Source: JAFDWI01 sp963764215 (GTDB taxonomy: Bacteria; Actinomycetota; Acidimicrobiia; Acidimicrobiales; Iamiaceae). Taken from it: a DNA stretch of 64,000 nt. Position numbers and translations under genes: made by a program. Positions 44,865 through 53,897 of the stretch are shown here, piece by piece; position 1 is the first letter of the stretch; each line of letters starts with the position of its first letter. The stretch covers positions 434,001-498,000 of the forward strand of contig CAVXRS010000005.1 in the NCBI GenBank assembly GCA_963764215.1, in the 5' to 3' direction. A model generated the notes under the pieces. That model was not told the DNA's origin, did not search any database, and saw only the letters and a program-made list of their open reading frames with translations.

Positions 44865-46460
44865 ATGGCTGAGCGCGTGGCGCTGACCCCCGTCGGGGTC
44901 GACGGGCAGGGATCCACCAGAGGGTCACTCGAAGTGATCCTGCTCGCCGGGGCCGTCGCCGCCGTGGTCACGATGACCGCCTGGCATGGCGGTGACCTTC
45001 CCAGCCAGGTCTATCGGCAGGAACTCACCCGCTCGTTCGGCTTCCTGGTCTGGGACGCCTGGTGGTACACCGGTCACTACCTCGTCAGCTACAGCGTCCT
45101 GTCCCCTGTGGTCGCGGCACTCGTCGGGCTGCCCATCGCGGCCTTTCTCTCGGCGGCGCTTGCCGCGTGGGCGTTCGATCGACTGGTGAAAGCGCGTCGT
45201 GCCACGTTCGGGTATCGCCGGGTCCAGGCGGCGTCGATCCTGTTCGCGATCAATTTGGCGACGCCGATCCTCATCGGCCAGATCACGTTCCTGATGGGGG
45301 AGGCTGTCGGGCTCCTGGCGGTGCTCGCGTCGACTCGTCGACGTCACGTGCTCACCGCGGTGCTCGCCTGTGGCAGCACGCTGTTCAGTCCGGTGGCCGG
45401 CGTGTTCGTCGTGGTCGCGCTCGTGTCGATGGCGATCGTCGAACGAGCCGACCGGAGGGCGCGGATCATGGCGGCCGGCGCGGCCGTCGTCCCGATGGTC
45501 GTCTCGGTCGTGTTGTTCCACGGGGTCGGAACACAACCGTTCCTGTTCCCCGCCCTGGTCGTCATCCTGGCGTGCTGCGGGGGCGGCCTGCTCTTCCTTC
45601 CCCGCGACGAACGTGCCCTGCGGTGGGGTTGTGCGTTGTACGGACTCGGGTCGATTGCCACCTTCGTCGTCGCGAACCCGCTCGGGGGCAACGTCGCCAG
45701 GCTGGCCGGGACCGTCGCGGCCCCACTTGCGATCGCCATGGTCCGAGTCGATCGTCGGAAGATCGTCTCGCTCGGGGTGGCCGGGCTACTGGTCTGGCAG
45801 TGGACGCCGGCCGTTTCGGGTCTCATCAGCTCGAGCGGTGACCCGTCCCGACATCCGGAGTACTTTGCGCCGCTCGTCGCGCGGCTCGGCTCCAGCGCCC
45901 AGTCCGAACGGGTCGAGATTCCGTTCACGAAGCAGCACTGGGAGGCGGCCTACGTGGCACCGCACGTCCCCCTTGCGCGGGGATGGGAACGCCAGACCGA
46001 TCGGGCGAACAACCCGCTCTTCTACACCGATCGTCCGCTCACCGCCGCGAGCTACAAAGCCTGGCTGTATCACAACGGGGTGAGTTGGGTGGCCCTTCCC
46101 GACGTGCCACTCGACTCGTCCTCGATCGCCGAGGCCGCGTTGATCCGCAGAGGTCTGCCCTATCTGCATCTCGAGTGGACGAACGCCCATTGGAAGCTCT
46201 GGAAGGTCGTCGGATCCCCCGGTCTGGTCAGCGGCCCGGCAACCATGTCGATGCCCAAGCCCGACAAGTTGGTGGTCAGGGCCCGGCGACCGGCGACCCT
46301 GTTGTTGCGCGTCCGGTACACCCCGACCTGGCATGTGACCGAGGGCAACGCCTGTCCTGGCCGGTCCCCGGCCGGGTGGACGACGCTTCGGGTTCCTTCC
46401 CGCGAGACGGTCGAGCTGGTCGCCAGTCCGAGTCTGGCCGGGAACGACTGTCAGGGTTGA
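44865..46460 (+). CDS. Polytopic membrane protein, probable GT-C-like glycosyltransferase
   Basis: The 531-residue protein has about ten hydrophobic helices in the first 320 residues (for example VILLAGAVAAVVTMTA, VVAALVGLPIAAFLSAALAA, AVGLLAVLAS and RIMAAGAAVVPMVVSVVLF) and an extracytoplasmic C-terminal domain of about 200 residues. The first external loop (HGGDLPSQVYRQEL ... WDAWWYTGHYLVSYSV) has the acidic/aromatic character of GT-C enzymes that use polyprenyl-phosphate sugars. The assignment is tentative because no family motif is decisive. It is convergent with the flippase-like gene. Confidence 0.6.
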   Translation: MAERVALTPVGVDGQGSTRGSLEVILLAGAVAAVVTMTAWHGGDLPSQVYRQELTRSFGFLVWDAWWYTGHYLVSYSVLSPVVAALVGLPIAAFLSAALAAWAFDRLVKARRATFGYRRVQAASILFAINLATPILIGQITFLMGEAVGLLAVLASTRRRHVLTAVLACGSTLFSPVAGVFVVVALVSMAIVERADRRARIMAAGAAVVPMVVSVVLFHGVGTQPFLFPALVVILACCGGGLLFLPRDERALRWGCALYGLGSIATFVVANPLGGNVARLAGTVAAPLAIAMVRVDRRKIVSLGVAGLLVWQWTPAVSGLISSSGDPSRHPEYFAPLVARLGSSAQSERVEIPFTKQHWEAAYVAPHVPLARGWERQTDRANNPLFYTDRPLTAASYKAWLYHNGVSWVALPDVPLDSSSIAEAALIRRGLPYLHLEWTNAHWKLWKVVGSPGLVSGPATMSMPKPDKLVVRARRPATLLLRVRYTPTWHVTEGNACPGRSPAGWTTLRVPSRETVELVASPSLAGNDCQG

Positions 46461-46557
46461 ACCGGACCCGGCGAACGGCCGCGTCCTCGGGCGACGAGCA
46501 GGCAATGGCTCCTCGACTCTCGGGCGCGTCAGCATGCGGCCGGGATCGACCGGGAGT

Positions 46558-48945
46558 TCAGAGGTAGGAGTTGTTCCGCAGCCAGCGGAGGCTGAAGAAG
46601 CCGAGAACCGGGGGCAGGTAGGTGGTCGTCAACCGGTAGGAAATGGCGATGGCGAAGGCCTCCTCGCTGGGGAGGCCGATGGCGGTGAGCAGCGCCGTGA
46701 GCATGGCCTCGGCAACGCCGATGCCGCCGGGGATGGGGGCGAGACCGGCGAGGAGCCCGGTGCCGACCGTCACGAAGATTGCCTCCGCCAACGAGAGGTG
46801 GGTCCCGAATGCCATGCCGACCGCCACCAGCGACAATGCGCTCACGATGTTGTCGAGGCCTTCGCTGCCGAAGAGCTTGAGCAGCCGCACCGGCGAGAAC
46901 ACGACCTCCCGGATGGATCCGAGCGCCTCACGCATCGGGGGCAGCACCCGGTTCCGCAACGACGGCGTGGCCAGGACGACGATCAGCGCGATCACCACGA
47001 CGACGACGGCGACGACGACCAGTCCACCGACCGAGGGCAGCGAAAGCTTGTCGGACTGGATGTTCGCGCTCACCGTGCCCACCGTGATCAGGAGCAGGAC
47101 GACCTCGGACAGGAAGCCGACGAAGGAGATGAGCGGTCCCTGCGCGAGGGCGATCGGGGTCGGGGTGCCGACCTTGACGAGGAAGCGCACGTCCATCGCC
47201 ACCCGGGCCATGGTGGCCGGCACGACGAGTCCCACGAAGCTCTTCGCCGATTGCAGCAGCGTCGTGGGTCCGAGGGGCACGTGGTCGCCGAGCACGATCC
47301 GCAGGCTCAGCCATCCATTGACGTAGCCGCCGAGACGAATGCAGAACGAGGCGACCAGCCATCCGATCGATGCCGCGGCGAGCTCGTCGGCCAGGACGTT
47401 CCACCCGATCTTCGCGATCTGGGAGACGATCACGTTCGCGGCGATCGCTCCGAAGACCAGCATGAGCACGCTGGTCCAGGTGACCCGACGGAGCTCGACG
47501 GTCCGGGGAGGCTCGATCTTCAGGGCACCGATGAGTGCATCCCGGAGGGCGTCGGTGTCGACGTCGTGCTCGTCGGCCCAGCGGCGCGTGTCCGAGGGCA
47601 GTGCCCGCTTCTGCAGATAGGGGACTGCCGCCTCGAGGTCTTCGTGCGGCCAGGTGGCCAGCGCGGCGTCGAGCGCCCGGTCGACGCCGACGGTCGCCGC
47701 GATCGTCACGAGCAGTGCGGCGACATCGGCGGCCAGTCGGGGTGGCCCGGCCCCGACCGAAAATGCGGCGAAGTCGACCCAACCGGCATCGGAACCGTCG
47801 AGAATGATCGAGGCCGGGCCGATCGCGCCGTGCGCGAGCCGATGATCGTGAAGCGTGAGCAGCGACCGCCAGATCGACCGGAGGCAATCGTCGGTGATCT
47901 CCTCCTCGGAGGTCGTCGCAAAGGTTTCGCCCCGGGGAGGTTCGACGACGACCACCGCATCGCCTATCTCGTCGGCCCCGATCGCGACCAGGGTCCCCGC
48001 ATCCACCCCCGCCTGGTCGGCGAGCAGCAGACCGAGCCCCTCGTGCTGGGCCTGGCGGAGTTGCCCGATCGCGGGTGACGGGCCGGAGCTGCGATACCAC
48101 ATCCTGTTCCACAGGCGCGCCGCACGCTGCGCGTCGGCCGCGTCCCGCCCGTAGACCTCGACGGTGAGGCTGCGGCCGTCCGCGGTCGTCGCGGTGGCCC
48201 GGCCGACCTGGGTCGGCTGCTCGGCATCGTAGGCAAGGTCAGCGGTGATGACACCGAGCGTCGCCAGGCTGGCCGTGAGCCGACCGATCGGCGGGAGCCC
48301 CTCGGGGGTGCCGAAGACCAGGCGGATCACGGCGATCACGGCGAAGGCCAGGAGCACGGCTTCGATCACGCCGGACATCGGGGCCAGACCGAGCAGCAGG
48401 GTGGCCGCCGCACATCCGATGATCGCCCACCGTCCGATGCGGCGGACCGAGAGGGCGAGGTGCGGACCGAGCACCCCGAGTACCGCGGTCACGAGCGCGA
48501 GTCGAAACGCCGGGAAGGTCGGATTCGACGGGTGGGTGACGAGTTCGGGGAAGATGTCGGGCAATTCGCCCACCGTGGACGCCGCCACCACGAGGGCTGC
48601 GGCCACGGACAATGCCAGCGCGCAGGCCACGTCGCGGATGACCCCCCGGGTGGTGCCCGCCCGCTGGAACGTCGCCACCACGACGACCACCAGGTAGAGC
48701 CCCGACGCCGTGTAGGCGACCCACGCGATGCTCTGGATCCAACCAGGTGGGTGCAGCACGAGACGCGAGACCGACGCGTCGGCCGACAGCGAACCGAGTC
48801 CCGCGGCCCACCAGAACAACGCGAACAGCACGATCGACGTGATCAGCGTCAACACGTCGTTCGGACGTCGACGCCGGGGCGCGTGATCGTCCGAGGCGAA
48901 CAGGTAGGCGTTCACCTTCGGGAGACGCCGCTTCGGGGGCACCAT
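46558..48945 (-). CDS. MprF/AglD2-type flippase-like membrane protein with pseudokinase-like segment
   Basis: The 795-residue protein has three parts. The first (about 30-235) holds about six helices. The middle (about 240-480) is soluble and resembles a degenerate small-molecule kinase: LHDHRLAHGAIGPASIILDG matches a catalytic loop in which Ala replaces the catalytic Asp and Ser the Asn, followed by GWVDFAAFSVG in place of DFG. The last (about 490-795) is the UPF0104/LPG-synthase flippase-like domain with LAPIPGGIGVAEAML. A role in moving or modifying a membrane lipid is inferred. ATG 48945 was preferred to TTG 48954. Confidence 0.75.
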   Translation of the reverse strand: MVPPKRRLPKVNAYLFASDDHAPRRRRPNDVLTLITSIVLFALFWWAAGLGSLSADASVSRLVLHPPGWIQSIAWVAYTASGLYLVVVVVATFQRAGTTRGVIRDVACALALSVAAALVVAASTVGELPDIFPELVTHPSNPTFPAFRLALVTAVLGVLGPHLALSVRRIGRWAIIGCAAATLLLGLAPMSGVIEAVLLAFAVIAVIRLVFGTPEGLPPIGRLTASLATLGVITADLAYDAEQPTQVGRATATTADGRSLTVEVYGRDAADAQRAARLWNRMWYRSSGPSPAIGQLRQAQHEGLGLLLADQAGVDAGTLVAIGADEIGDAVVVVEPPRGETFATTSEEEITDDCLRSIWRSLLTLHDHRLAHGAIGPASIILDGSDAGWVDFAAFSVGAGPPRLAADVAALLVTIAATVGVDRALDAALATWPHEDLEAAVPYLQKRALPSDTRRWADEHDVDTDALRDALIGALKIEPPRTVELRRVTWTSVLMLVFGAIAANVIVSQIAKIGWNVLADELAAASIGWLVASFCIRLGGYVNGWLSLRIVLGDHVPLGPTTLLQSAKSFVGLVVPATMARVAMDVRFLVKVGTPTPIALAQGPLISFVGFLSEVVLLLITVGTVSANIQSDKLSLPSVGGLVVVAVVVVVIALIVVLATPSLRNRVLPPMREALGSIREVVFSPVRLLKLFGSEGLDNIVSALSLVAVGMAFGTHLSLAEAIFVTVGTGLLAGLAPIPGGIGVAEAMLTALLTAIGLPSEEAFAIAISYRLTTTYLPPVLGFFSLRWLRNNSYL

Positions 48946-49044
48946 TTGGTTCAACGCGGGAACGTTACGGGGCCGGAGATTCGGGTCGGGCGGATCATCG
49001 CCCGAACGGTCCGGGTCGGCCGGTAGGGAGTCGGCGGTGCAGAA

Positions 49045-49434
49045 TCAGCCGAGCGCTTTGGCCTTCAGCTTGTCGAACTCGTCCTGGCTGATCGCGCCAT
49101 TGTCGAGGAGGGTCTTGGCCTGGGCGATCTGATCCGCGGGGTTGGCGCCCGCGACCTCGCGCACGTAGCCGTCGAATTGCTGCTGGGACGCCTGAGCCTG
49201 CTCGAGCGACCGTTGCGCCATGCCGCCGCCTCTGGCGATGAGGTAGACGACCGGCGAGAGGAGCGGGAGGACGAGCAGTGCCAGGAACCAGATCGCCTTG
49301 GCGAAGCCACCCAGGTCCCCATCCCGGAACAGGTCGACGATGATGCTGAACAGCATCATGAAGTAGATGACCATGAAGAAGATGACGATGATGCTCCACA
49401 GAAAATCGGCGAGGTGGAAGTCGGCGAGAAGCAT
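49045..49434 (-). CDS. SHOCT-domain membrane protein
   Basis: The 129-residue protein has two transmembrane helices (about 9-34, FLWSIIVIFFMVIYFMMLF; about 45-68, AIWFLALLVLPLLSPVVYLI) with a typical PLDc_N-like arrangement, followed by a short helical linker and a C-terminal SHOCT motif (ADQIAQAKTLLDNGAISQDE, then FDKLKAKALG). SHOCT segments are thought to mediate oligomerisation. ATG 49434 is preceded by AAAGGA. Function unknown; it stands alone. Confidence 0.82.
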   Translation of the reverse strand: MLLADFHLADFLWSIIVIFFMVIYFMMLFSIIVDLFRDGDLGGFAKAIWFLALLVLPLLSPVVYLIARGGGMAQRSLEQAQASQQQFDGYVREVAGANPADQIAQAKTLLDNGAISQDEFDKLKAKALG

Positions 49435-49539
49435 GGTCGAATCCTTTCGGGGGCATGACGGCCGGCGGGATGCCGTACACGTCAAGTGAGGGGCGAGACT
49501 TTAGCTTGGGAGGCTCCGCGAGGAACTCATCTGGGGCGG

Positions 49540-50490
49540 TCAGTCCGAGGCCGTGGCCACCTTCGATGGTCGTCGCGCATCCCGCCAGTCGCCGAAGCGG
49601 TTCATGGCAAGTGCCAGTTGCCGGCCGAGCACGATCCCGAGGGCGAGAGCGGCGAGTCCTCCGAACGCGTCGAGCCAGTAGTGATTTGCGGTCACCAGGA
49701 TGCAGATCAGCGTGGCGATCGGGTAGGCGATGAACAGGATTTTGACCCAGCGGCGACGGGCCCGGGGGGCGACGACCACTGCAGACCAGGCCGACCAGGC
49801 GATGTGCAGGCTGGGCATCGCGGCGTACTGGTTCGACACGTGCGCCATCGCCGAGGATCCGAAGTTCCAGAGTCCGCCGAATCGTGCCAGGGTGTCGACG
49901 AAGCCGTAGTCACGACAGGCCAGCCCCGGATGGGCGATCACCGAGGAGGCGGGGAGACTGCACCCGCCGAACTCGCCGCCGTAGCCGATCAGGCGCGGGG
50001 GCATCAGTGAGAACGCCGCGAAGCCGATGAGCGCCAGCACCGTGGTGATGGCAAGGGCGTTCCGCCAGGTCGTGTAATCGGCCGGAAATCGACGGAACAG
50101 CCAGATCAGCAGGAAGATCGGAACCAGAAAGTGGAACGACCCGTAGTAGACGTTCCAGAACTTGATGAGGCCGTGGCCGGGTAGCCCCAGATACCAATGC
50201 TGCAGATGCGGCTCGAAGAACAGACCGAGATGCTTCTCGATGTCGATGACGTCGTGCGCGTGGCCGAGGGCAATCTCGATTGCGTCGTCGGAAACGGTCG
50301 AGTGGAGCGCGTTCCCGTTCGATCCGAACGTGTTCCGGACCAGCGTGTACACCTCGTAGAGGACGAAGATCAGGATGATCTCGCGCCACCAGCGCAGGCG
50401 GCGGCGGGCGGTCTGCTCGTCGGGGAGCGTCCCCCAGAGGCGTGTGGGGCGCGACGCTGCGGTGTCGGTGTCGGTGCCGGTCGCGACCAT
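49540..50490 (-). CDS. PAP2-superfamily membrane phosphatase
   Basis: The 316-residue protein has about six helices and the PAP2/inositolphosphotransferase-type motifs on the outer face: AAMPSLHIAWS with the catalytic His and TANHYWLDAFGG with the second His-x3-Asp. Relatives remove phosphate from, or transfer it to, membrane lipids such as phosphatidic acid or undecaprenyl pyrophosphate, or make inositol phosphoceramide-like lipids. The start ATG overlaps the stop of the upstream thioesterase gene (TGATG), so the two are coupled. The exact lipid is unknown. Confidence 0.85.
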   Translation of the reverse strand: MVATGTDTDTAASRPTRLWGTLPDEQTARRRLRWWREIILIFVLYEVYTLVRNTFGSNGNALHSTVSDDAIEIALGHAHDVIDIEKHLGLFFEPHLQHWYLGLPGHGLIKFWNVYYGSFHFLVPIFLLIWLFRRFPADYTTWRNALAITTVLALIGFAAFSLMPPRLIGYGGEFGGCSLPASSVIAHPGLACRDYGFVDTLARFGGLWNFGSSAMAHVSNQYAAMPSLHIAWSAWSAVVVAPRARRRWVKILFIAYPIATLICILVTANHYWLDAFGGLAALALGIVLGRQLALAMNRFGDWRDARRPSKVATASD

Positions 50491-50870
50491 CACTCCCCGA
50501 TCCGGCCGAGAAAATCGTCGCGGTCGACCAGGGCTCGGGTCAGCTTTCCCGCGGCGACCAGCCCTCGGCCGCTCTTCACCGAGACGGAGAAGTGCAGTCG
50601 ACGTCCCTCGACCCGATCGAGTTTCGCCTCGGCCCGGACGTTCGATCCGATCGCGCAGGGGGCGATGTGGGTGAGCTGAATCGACGCCCCCACCGTGGTG
50701 GTTCCATCGGCGAGGTGACCGTCGGTGGCGGCGAAACCGGCTTCTTCGCAGAGCGCGACCACTCTGGCGGTTGCCAGAGCCGGGATGTCCCCGGACCCGA
50801 TCGCCATGGCGGTGTCCGCTTGGGAGACCGTGAGGGTCGCGGCACCGGTTGAGCCGGGCTCGACGGGCAT
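50490..50870 (-). CDS. Hotdog-fold thioesterase (FlK-like)
   Basis: The 126-residue single hotdog protein contains the helix VVALCEEAGFAATDG with the conserved Glu, and TTVGASIQLTHIAPCAIGSNVRAEAKLDRVEGRRLHF as the central strands, matching the fluoroacetyl-CoA thioesterase-like branch. These hydrolyse short or unusual acyl-CoA or acyl-carrier thioesters. ATG 50870 fits the domain start. It is divergent from tldD across 100 bp. Confidence 0.78.
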   Translation of the reverse strand: MPVEPGSTGAATLTVSQADTAMAIGSGDIPALATARVVALCEEAGFAATDGHLADGTTTVGASIQLTHIAPCAIGSNVRAEAKLDRVEGRRLHFSVSVKSGRGLVAAGKLTRALVDRDDFLGRIGE

Positions 50871-50970
50871 CCGGGTACGATAAGGCCCCCGGGCCCCGGA
50901 AGGCCAACGGTCCTTGGACCGTCGGAGCAATTGCGAGGTCTGCTTTCAAGGACGATGCGGAGGCATGCTC

Positions 50971-52377
50971 GTGGCAATTCCCGACCTGATCGACAACGAC
51001 ACCCTGAGCGCGACGCTCGGCACTGCCATGGCAACCGGTGCGGACTTCGCCGAGGTCTTCGCCGAGGACAAGACGTCGACCTCGGCGTATTTCGACGACG
51101 GCCGCATCGAGGAACTCACCTCCGGGCGCAACCGCGGCGCCGGCATCCGCGTGGTGCGCGGTGAGACGACCGGGTTCGCCCACACCGCCGATCTTTCGCC
51201 GACCGGTCTTGCCGCGGCCGCCCGAGCGGCTGCGGCCGCGGCGCACGCCGACGACGCCCGGGTCCACGAGATCGCGCTGACCCCGAGCGACGTCGCGCAT
51301 CCGTCCACGGTCGAGATCCTCCCGTCCGACGTGGCCAAGGGTTCCAAGGTGGAGCTGTTGCGTCAGGCTGACGACGCGGCCCGATCGTCCGGCGGGGAGA
51401 TCTCGCAGGTCGCCGTCACCTACGGCGACAGCCATCGACGGATGCTGATCGCGAACTCCGACGGGCTGCTGACCGGCGACGACCAGGTCCGGACCCTGTT
51501 CAGCGTCGGCGCCGTGGCCACCGGTGACACCGGCATGCAGACCGGCCGGGAGGCCATCGGACACACCGTGGGGTTCGAGTTGTTCGACCACCACGACGTC
51601 TCCGATCTCGCCCGCGAAGCTGCGCAGCGGGCGCGTACCAAGTTGGCGGCCCGGCCGGCTCCCACCGGCGAGATGCCGGTCGTGATCGGCCCCGGCGGCG
51701 GGGGAGTGCTCTTCCACGAGGCGTGCGGGCACGGCCTCGAGGCGGATCTGATCGCCAAGGGCGCGTCGGTGTTCGGCGGTCGCCGCGGGGAGAAGGTCGC
51801 CTCCGAGCTCGTGACCCTGGTCGACGACGGCACCGTGGCCGGCGAGTGGGGGGCGTACGGCTGCGATGACGAGGGCACCCCGGCGCAGCGCAACGTGCTG
51901 ATCGAGAACGGGATCCTCACCGACTACATGTGGGATTTTCTGCGGGCGCGCAAGGAGGGTCGTCCCCGTTCGGGGAACGGGCGTCGGCAGAGCTACAAGT
52001 ACCTGCCGATGGTGCGCATGACCAACACCTTCATCCTGAACGGCACCGACGATCCCGAGGCGATCGTGGCCGGCACGCCGAACGGGGTGTACGTGGCCAA
52101 GCTCGGTGGCGGCCAGGTCAACACCGCCACCGGCGACTTCGTGTTCGGGATGACCGAGGCGTACCTCATCGAGAACGGTCGCATCACCGAGCCGTTGCGC
52201 GAGGGCAATCTGATCGGCAACGGACCGCAGGTGCTGGCCAACATCGAAGCGGTCGGCAACGACTTCGCGTTCGGCCCGCCCGGAACGTGCGGCAAGGACG
52301 GCCAGGGTGTGCCGGTCGGCGACGGCGTGCCCACCCTGAGGGTGTCGCGTCTGACCGTCGGTGGCATGGCGGCATGA
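50971..52377 (+). CDS. tldD: TldD metalloprotease subunit
   Basis: The 468-residue protein carries the zinc motif HEACGH (HExxxH, His249-His254) in GVLFHEACGHGLEADLI, preceded by EMPVVIGPGGGG. With TldE it forms a heterodimeric protease that cleaves unfolded or ribosomally made peptides, including some RiPP precursors. The start is decided by the ribosome site: GGAGG at 50959-50963 lies 7 nt before GTG 50971 but only 1 nt before ATG 50965. It is coupled to tldE by an ATGA overlap. No RiPP precursor gene is seen nearby. Confidence 0.92.
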   Translation: MAIPDLIDNDTLSATLGTAMATGADFAEVFAEDKTSTSAYFDDGRIEELTSGRNRGAGIRVVRGETTGFAHTADLSPTGLAAAARAAAAAAHADDARVHEIALTPSDVAHPSTVEILPSDVAKGSKVELLRQADDAARSSGGEISQVAVTYGDSHRRMLIANSDGLLTGDDQVRTLFSVGAVATGDTGMQTGREAIGHTVGFELFDHHDVSDLAREAAQRARTKLAARPAPTGEMPVVIGPGGGGVLFHEACGHGLEADLIAKGASVFGGRRGEKVASELVTLVDDGTVAGEWGAYGCDDEGTPAQRNVLIENGILTDYMWDFLRARKEGRPRSGNGRRQSYKYLPMVRMTNTFILNGTDDPEAIVAGTPNGVYVAKLGGGQVNTATGDFVFGMTEAYLIENGRITEPLREGNLIGNGPQVLANIEAVGNDFAFGPPGTCGKDGQGVPVGDGVPTLRVSRLTVGGMAA

Positions 52378-53717
52378 GCGACCAGTTGCTCGACATCGCC
52401 GATCGGGTGATCGGCTGGGCCCGAGACGACGAACAGGTCGAAGTGGTCGTCGGTCGGACGGCCGAGACCGAGATCCGGGTGTACGAAGGCGAGATCGAGT
52501 CGTTGTCCTCGGCGGAGACCTCCGGGGTGGGGGTGCGGGTCGTGGCCGGGAACCGGCAGGGATTCGCCTATGCGGGCACGCTCGACGACGACGTGCTGGG
52601 CGAGGTGCTCGCCGAGGCTCGCGACAACGCCACGTTCGCATCCGAGGACGAATTCCTCGGATTGGCCGAACCCGACGGTGTGGCGGTCCCCGAACTCGAT
52701 CTGTACCGGGCGTCACTGGAATCCGTGGCGACCCAGGACAAGGTGGCGATGGCCCTCGAGCTCGAGGCCGCCGTGCGCGCCGCCGATTCGCGGATCTCCG
52801 GCGTCGAGGCCGCCGAATACGCCGACGCCATCGGCGAAGGTGTCGTGGTCTCCACCACCGGCATCCGCTCTGCAGGTCGGGAGACGGCCTGTTTCGTGGG
52901 CACCTACCCGCTGGCGACCGAGGGGGAGGAGACCCAGACCGGCTTCGGTTTCTCGGTCGGTCGGGAACCTTCTGACCTCGATGTGGCCACTGCGGCCGCC
53001 GATGCTGCCGCTCGGGCCACGCGCCTGCTGGGCGCGGTGAAACCGAACGGCGGACGCATGACGGTGGTGCTGGACCCGTACGTGACCGCCCAGTTGCTGG
53101 GGATTCTCGCCGGCACCATGAACGGCGAGGCGGTCAACAAGGGACGGTCACTGTTCGCGGGCAGGCTCGGCGAGCAGATCGCCAACCCGCTGGTCACCCT
53201 GGTGGACGACCCGACCGACGAACGCGCCTACCAGGCCACCGAAGCCGACGGCGAAGGGCTCGCCACCCGCCGCAACGTGCTGGTGGACGGCGGGGAGTTG
53301 AAGATGTTCCTGCACAACGCCTACTCGGCACGGCGTGCGGGAACGGTCTCGACCGGCTCGGCGGTGCGCGGGTTCTCCTCGACGCCCGGCGTGGGCGCCC
53401 GCGCCGTGCAGCTCGTGCCGGGGGAACGCTCGCAGGAGGAGCTGCTCGCCGCGGCAGGCGACGGGATCCTGGTGTCCTCGGTGTCGGGGCTGCATTCGGG
53501 GGTCAACCCGGTGAGCGGGGATTTCTCGACCGGCGCGGAGGGGCTACGGATCTCCGGTGGCACGTTGGGTGCGCCGTTGCGGGAGTTCACGATCGCGTCG
53601 ACTCTGCAACGGATGCTGTTGGATGTCGAGTTCGTGGGCAACGACCTCGAGTGGCTGCCCATGGGCGCGGCCGGGGTGTCGCTGATGATCAAGGACGTCA
53701 GCATCTCGGGCCTCTGA
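52374..53717 (+). CDS. tldE: TldE/PmbA metalloprotease partner
   Basis: The 447-residue PmbA-family protein is the non-zinc partner of TldD. It shows VRVYEGEIESLSSAETSGVGVRV at the N-terminus and LDPYVTAQLLGILAGTMNGE, FLHNAYSARRAGTVSTGSAV, and SGDFSTGAEGLRISGG near the C-terminus, without an HExxxH. ATG 52374 overlaps the tldD stop. The stop codon is the first three bases of a 14-bp tandem repeat (53715-53784). Confidence 0.92.
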   Translation: MSDQLLDIADRVIGWARDDEQVEVVVGRTAETEIRVYEGEIESLSSAETSGVGVRVVAGNRQGFAYAGTLDDDVLGEVLAEARDNATFASEDEFLGLAEPDGVAVPELDLYRASLESVATQDKVAMALELEAAVRAADSRISGVEAAEYADAIGEGVVVSTTGIRSAGRETACFVGTYPLATEGEETQTGFGFSVGREPSDLDVATAAADAAARATRLLGAVKPNGGRMTVVLDPYVTAQLLGILAGTMNGEAVNKGRSLFAGRLGEQIANPLVTLVDDPTDERAYQATEADGEGLATRRNVLVDGGELKMFLHNAYSARRAGTVSTGSAVRGFSSTPGVGARAVQLVPGERSQEELLAAAGDGILVSSVSGLHSGVNPVSGDFSTGAEGLRISGGTLGAPLREFTIASTLQRMLLDVEFVGNDLEWLPMGAAGVSLMIKDVSISGL

Positions 53718-53784
53718 CCCCGCCTCGGTGACCTCGCCTCCGTGACCTCGCCTCCGTGACCTCGCCTCGTTGACTTCGTCTCCG
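53715..53784 (+). repeat. Five tandem 14-bp repeats after tldE
   Basis: Units of consensus TGACCTCGCCTCCG lie at 53715, 53729, 53743, 53757 and 53771, the first including the tldE stop codon. Units 2 and 3 are identical; units 1, 4 and 5 differ at up to three positions. They run directly into the long palindrome. Every unit begins with TGA. Confidence 0.85.
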
Positions 53785-53837
53785 CGTTTTGGGTGCCGGT
53801 TCCGGTCACCCAGTGACCGGAACCGGCACCCAAAACG
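53785..53837. repeat. Perfect 25-bp-stem palindrome, copy 1
   Basis: Left arm 53785-53809 (begins CGTTTTGGGTGCCGG) and right arm 53813-53837 are exact complements separated by CCA. A second copy with identical arms lies at 54700-54752. The flanks TCCG before and GGTCGT after are also shared. A hairpin this long and perfect could terminate tldDE transcription or be a REP/MITE-like unit. Confidence 0.85.
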
Positions 53838-53885
53838 GTCGTAGCGGCGCTGGCGACGGCTTGACCGGACGTGGTCCGCTTCGTC

Positions 53886-53891
53886 TACGTT
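53886..53891 (+). promoter_or_regulatory. -10 hexamer TACGTT of the alpha/beta hydrolase gene
   Basis: TACGTT ends 6 nt before ATG 53898, the leaderless spacing, and supports that start over the in-frame GTG at 53871. Confidence 0.4.
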
Positions 53892-53897
53892 CTGGGC

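Noticed and set aside
46534..48078. 514-codon plus-strand frame rich in Arg, Asp, Gly and His
   Set aside because: Antisense of the flippase-like gene with typical shadow composition.
50491..52716. Long minus-strand frame upstream of the PAP2 gene, opposite tldD
   Set aside because: Antisense shadow of tldD; only the part from 50490 down encodes a recognisable protein.
50971..53717. RiPP biosynthetic cluster around tldD/tldE
   Set aside because: No precursor peptide, cyclase, dehydratase or exporter gene is adjacent; neighbouring genes are unrelated.
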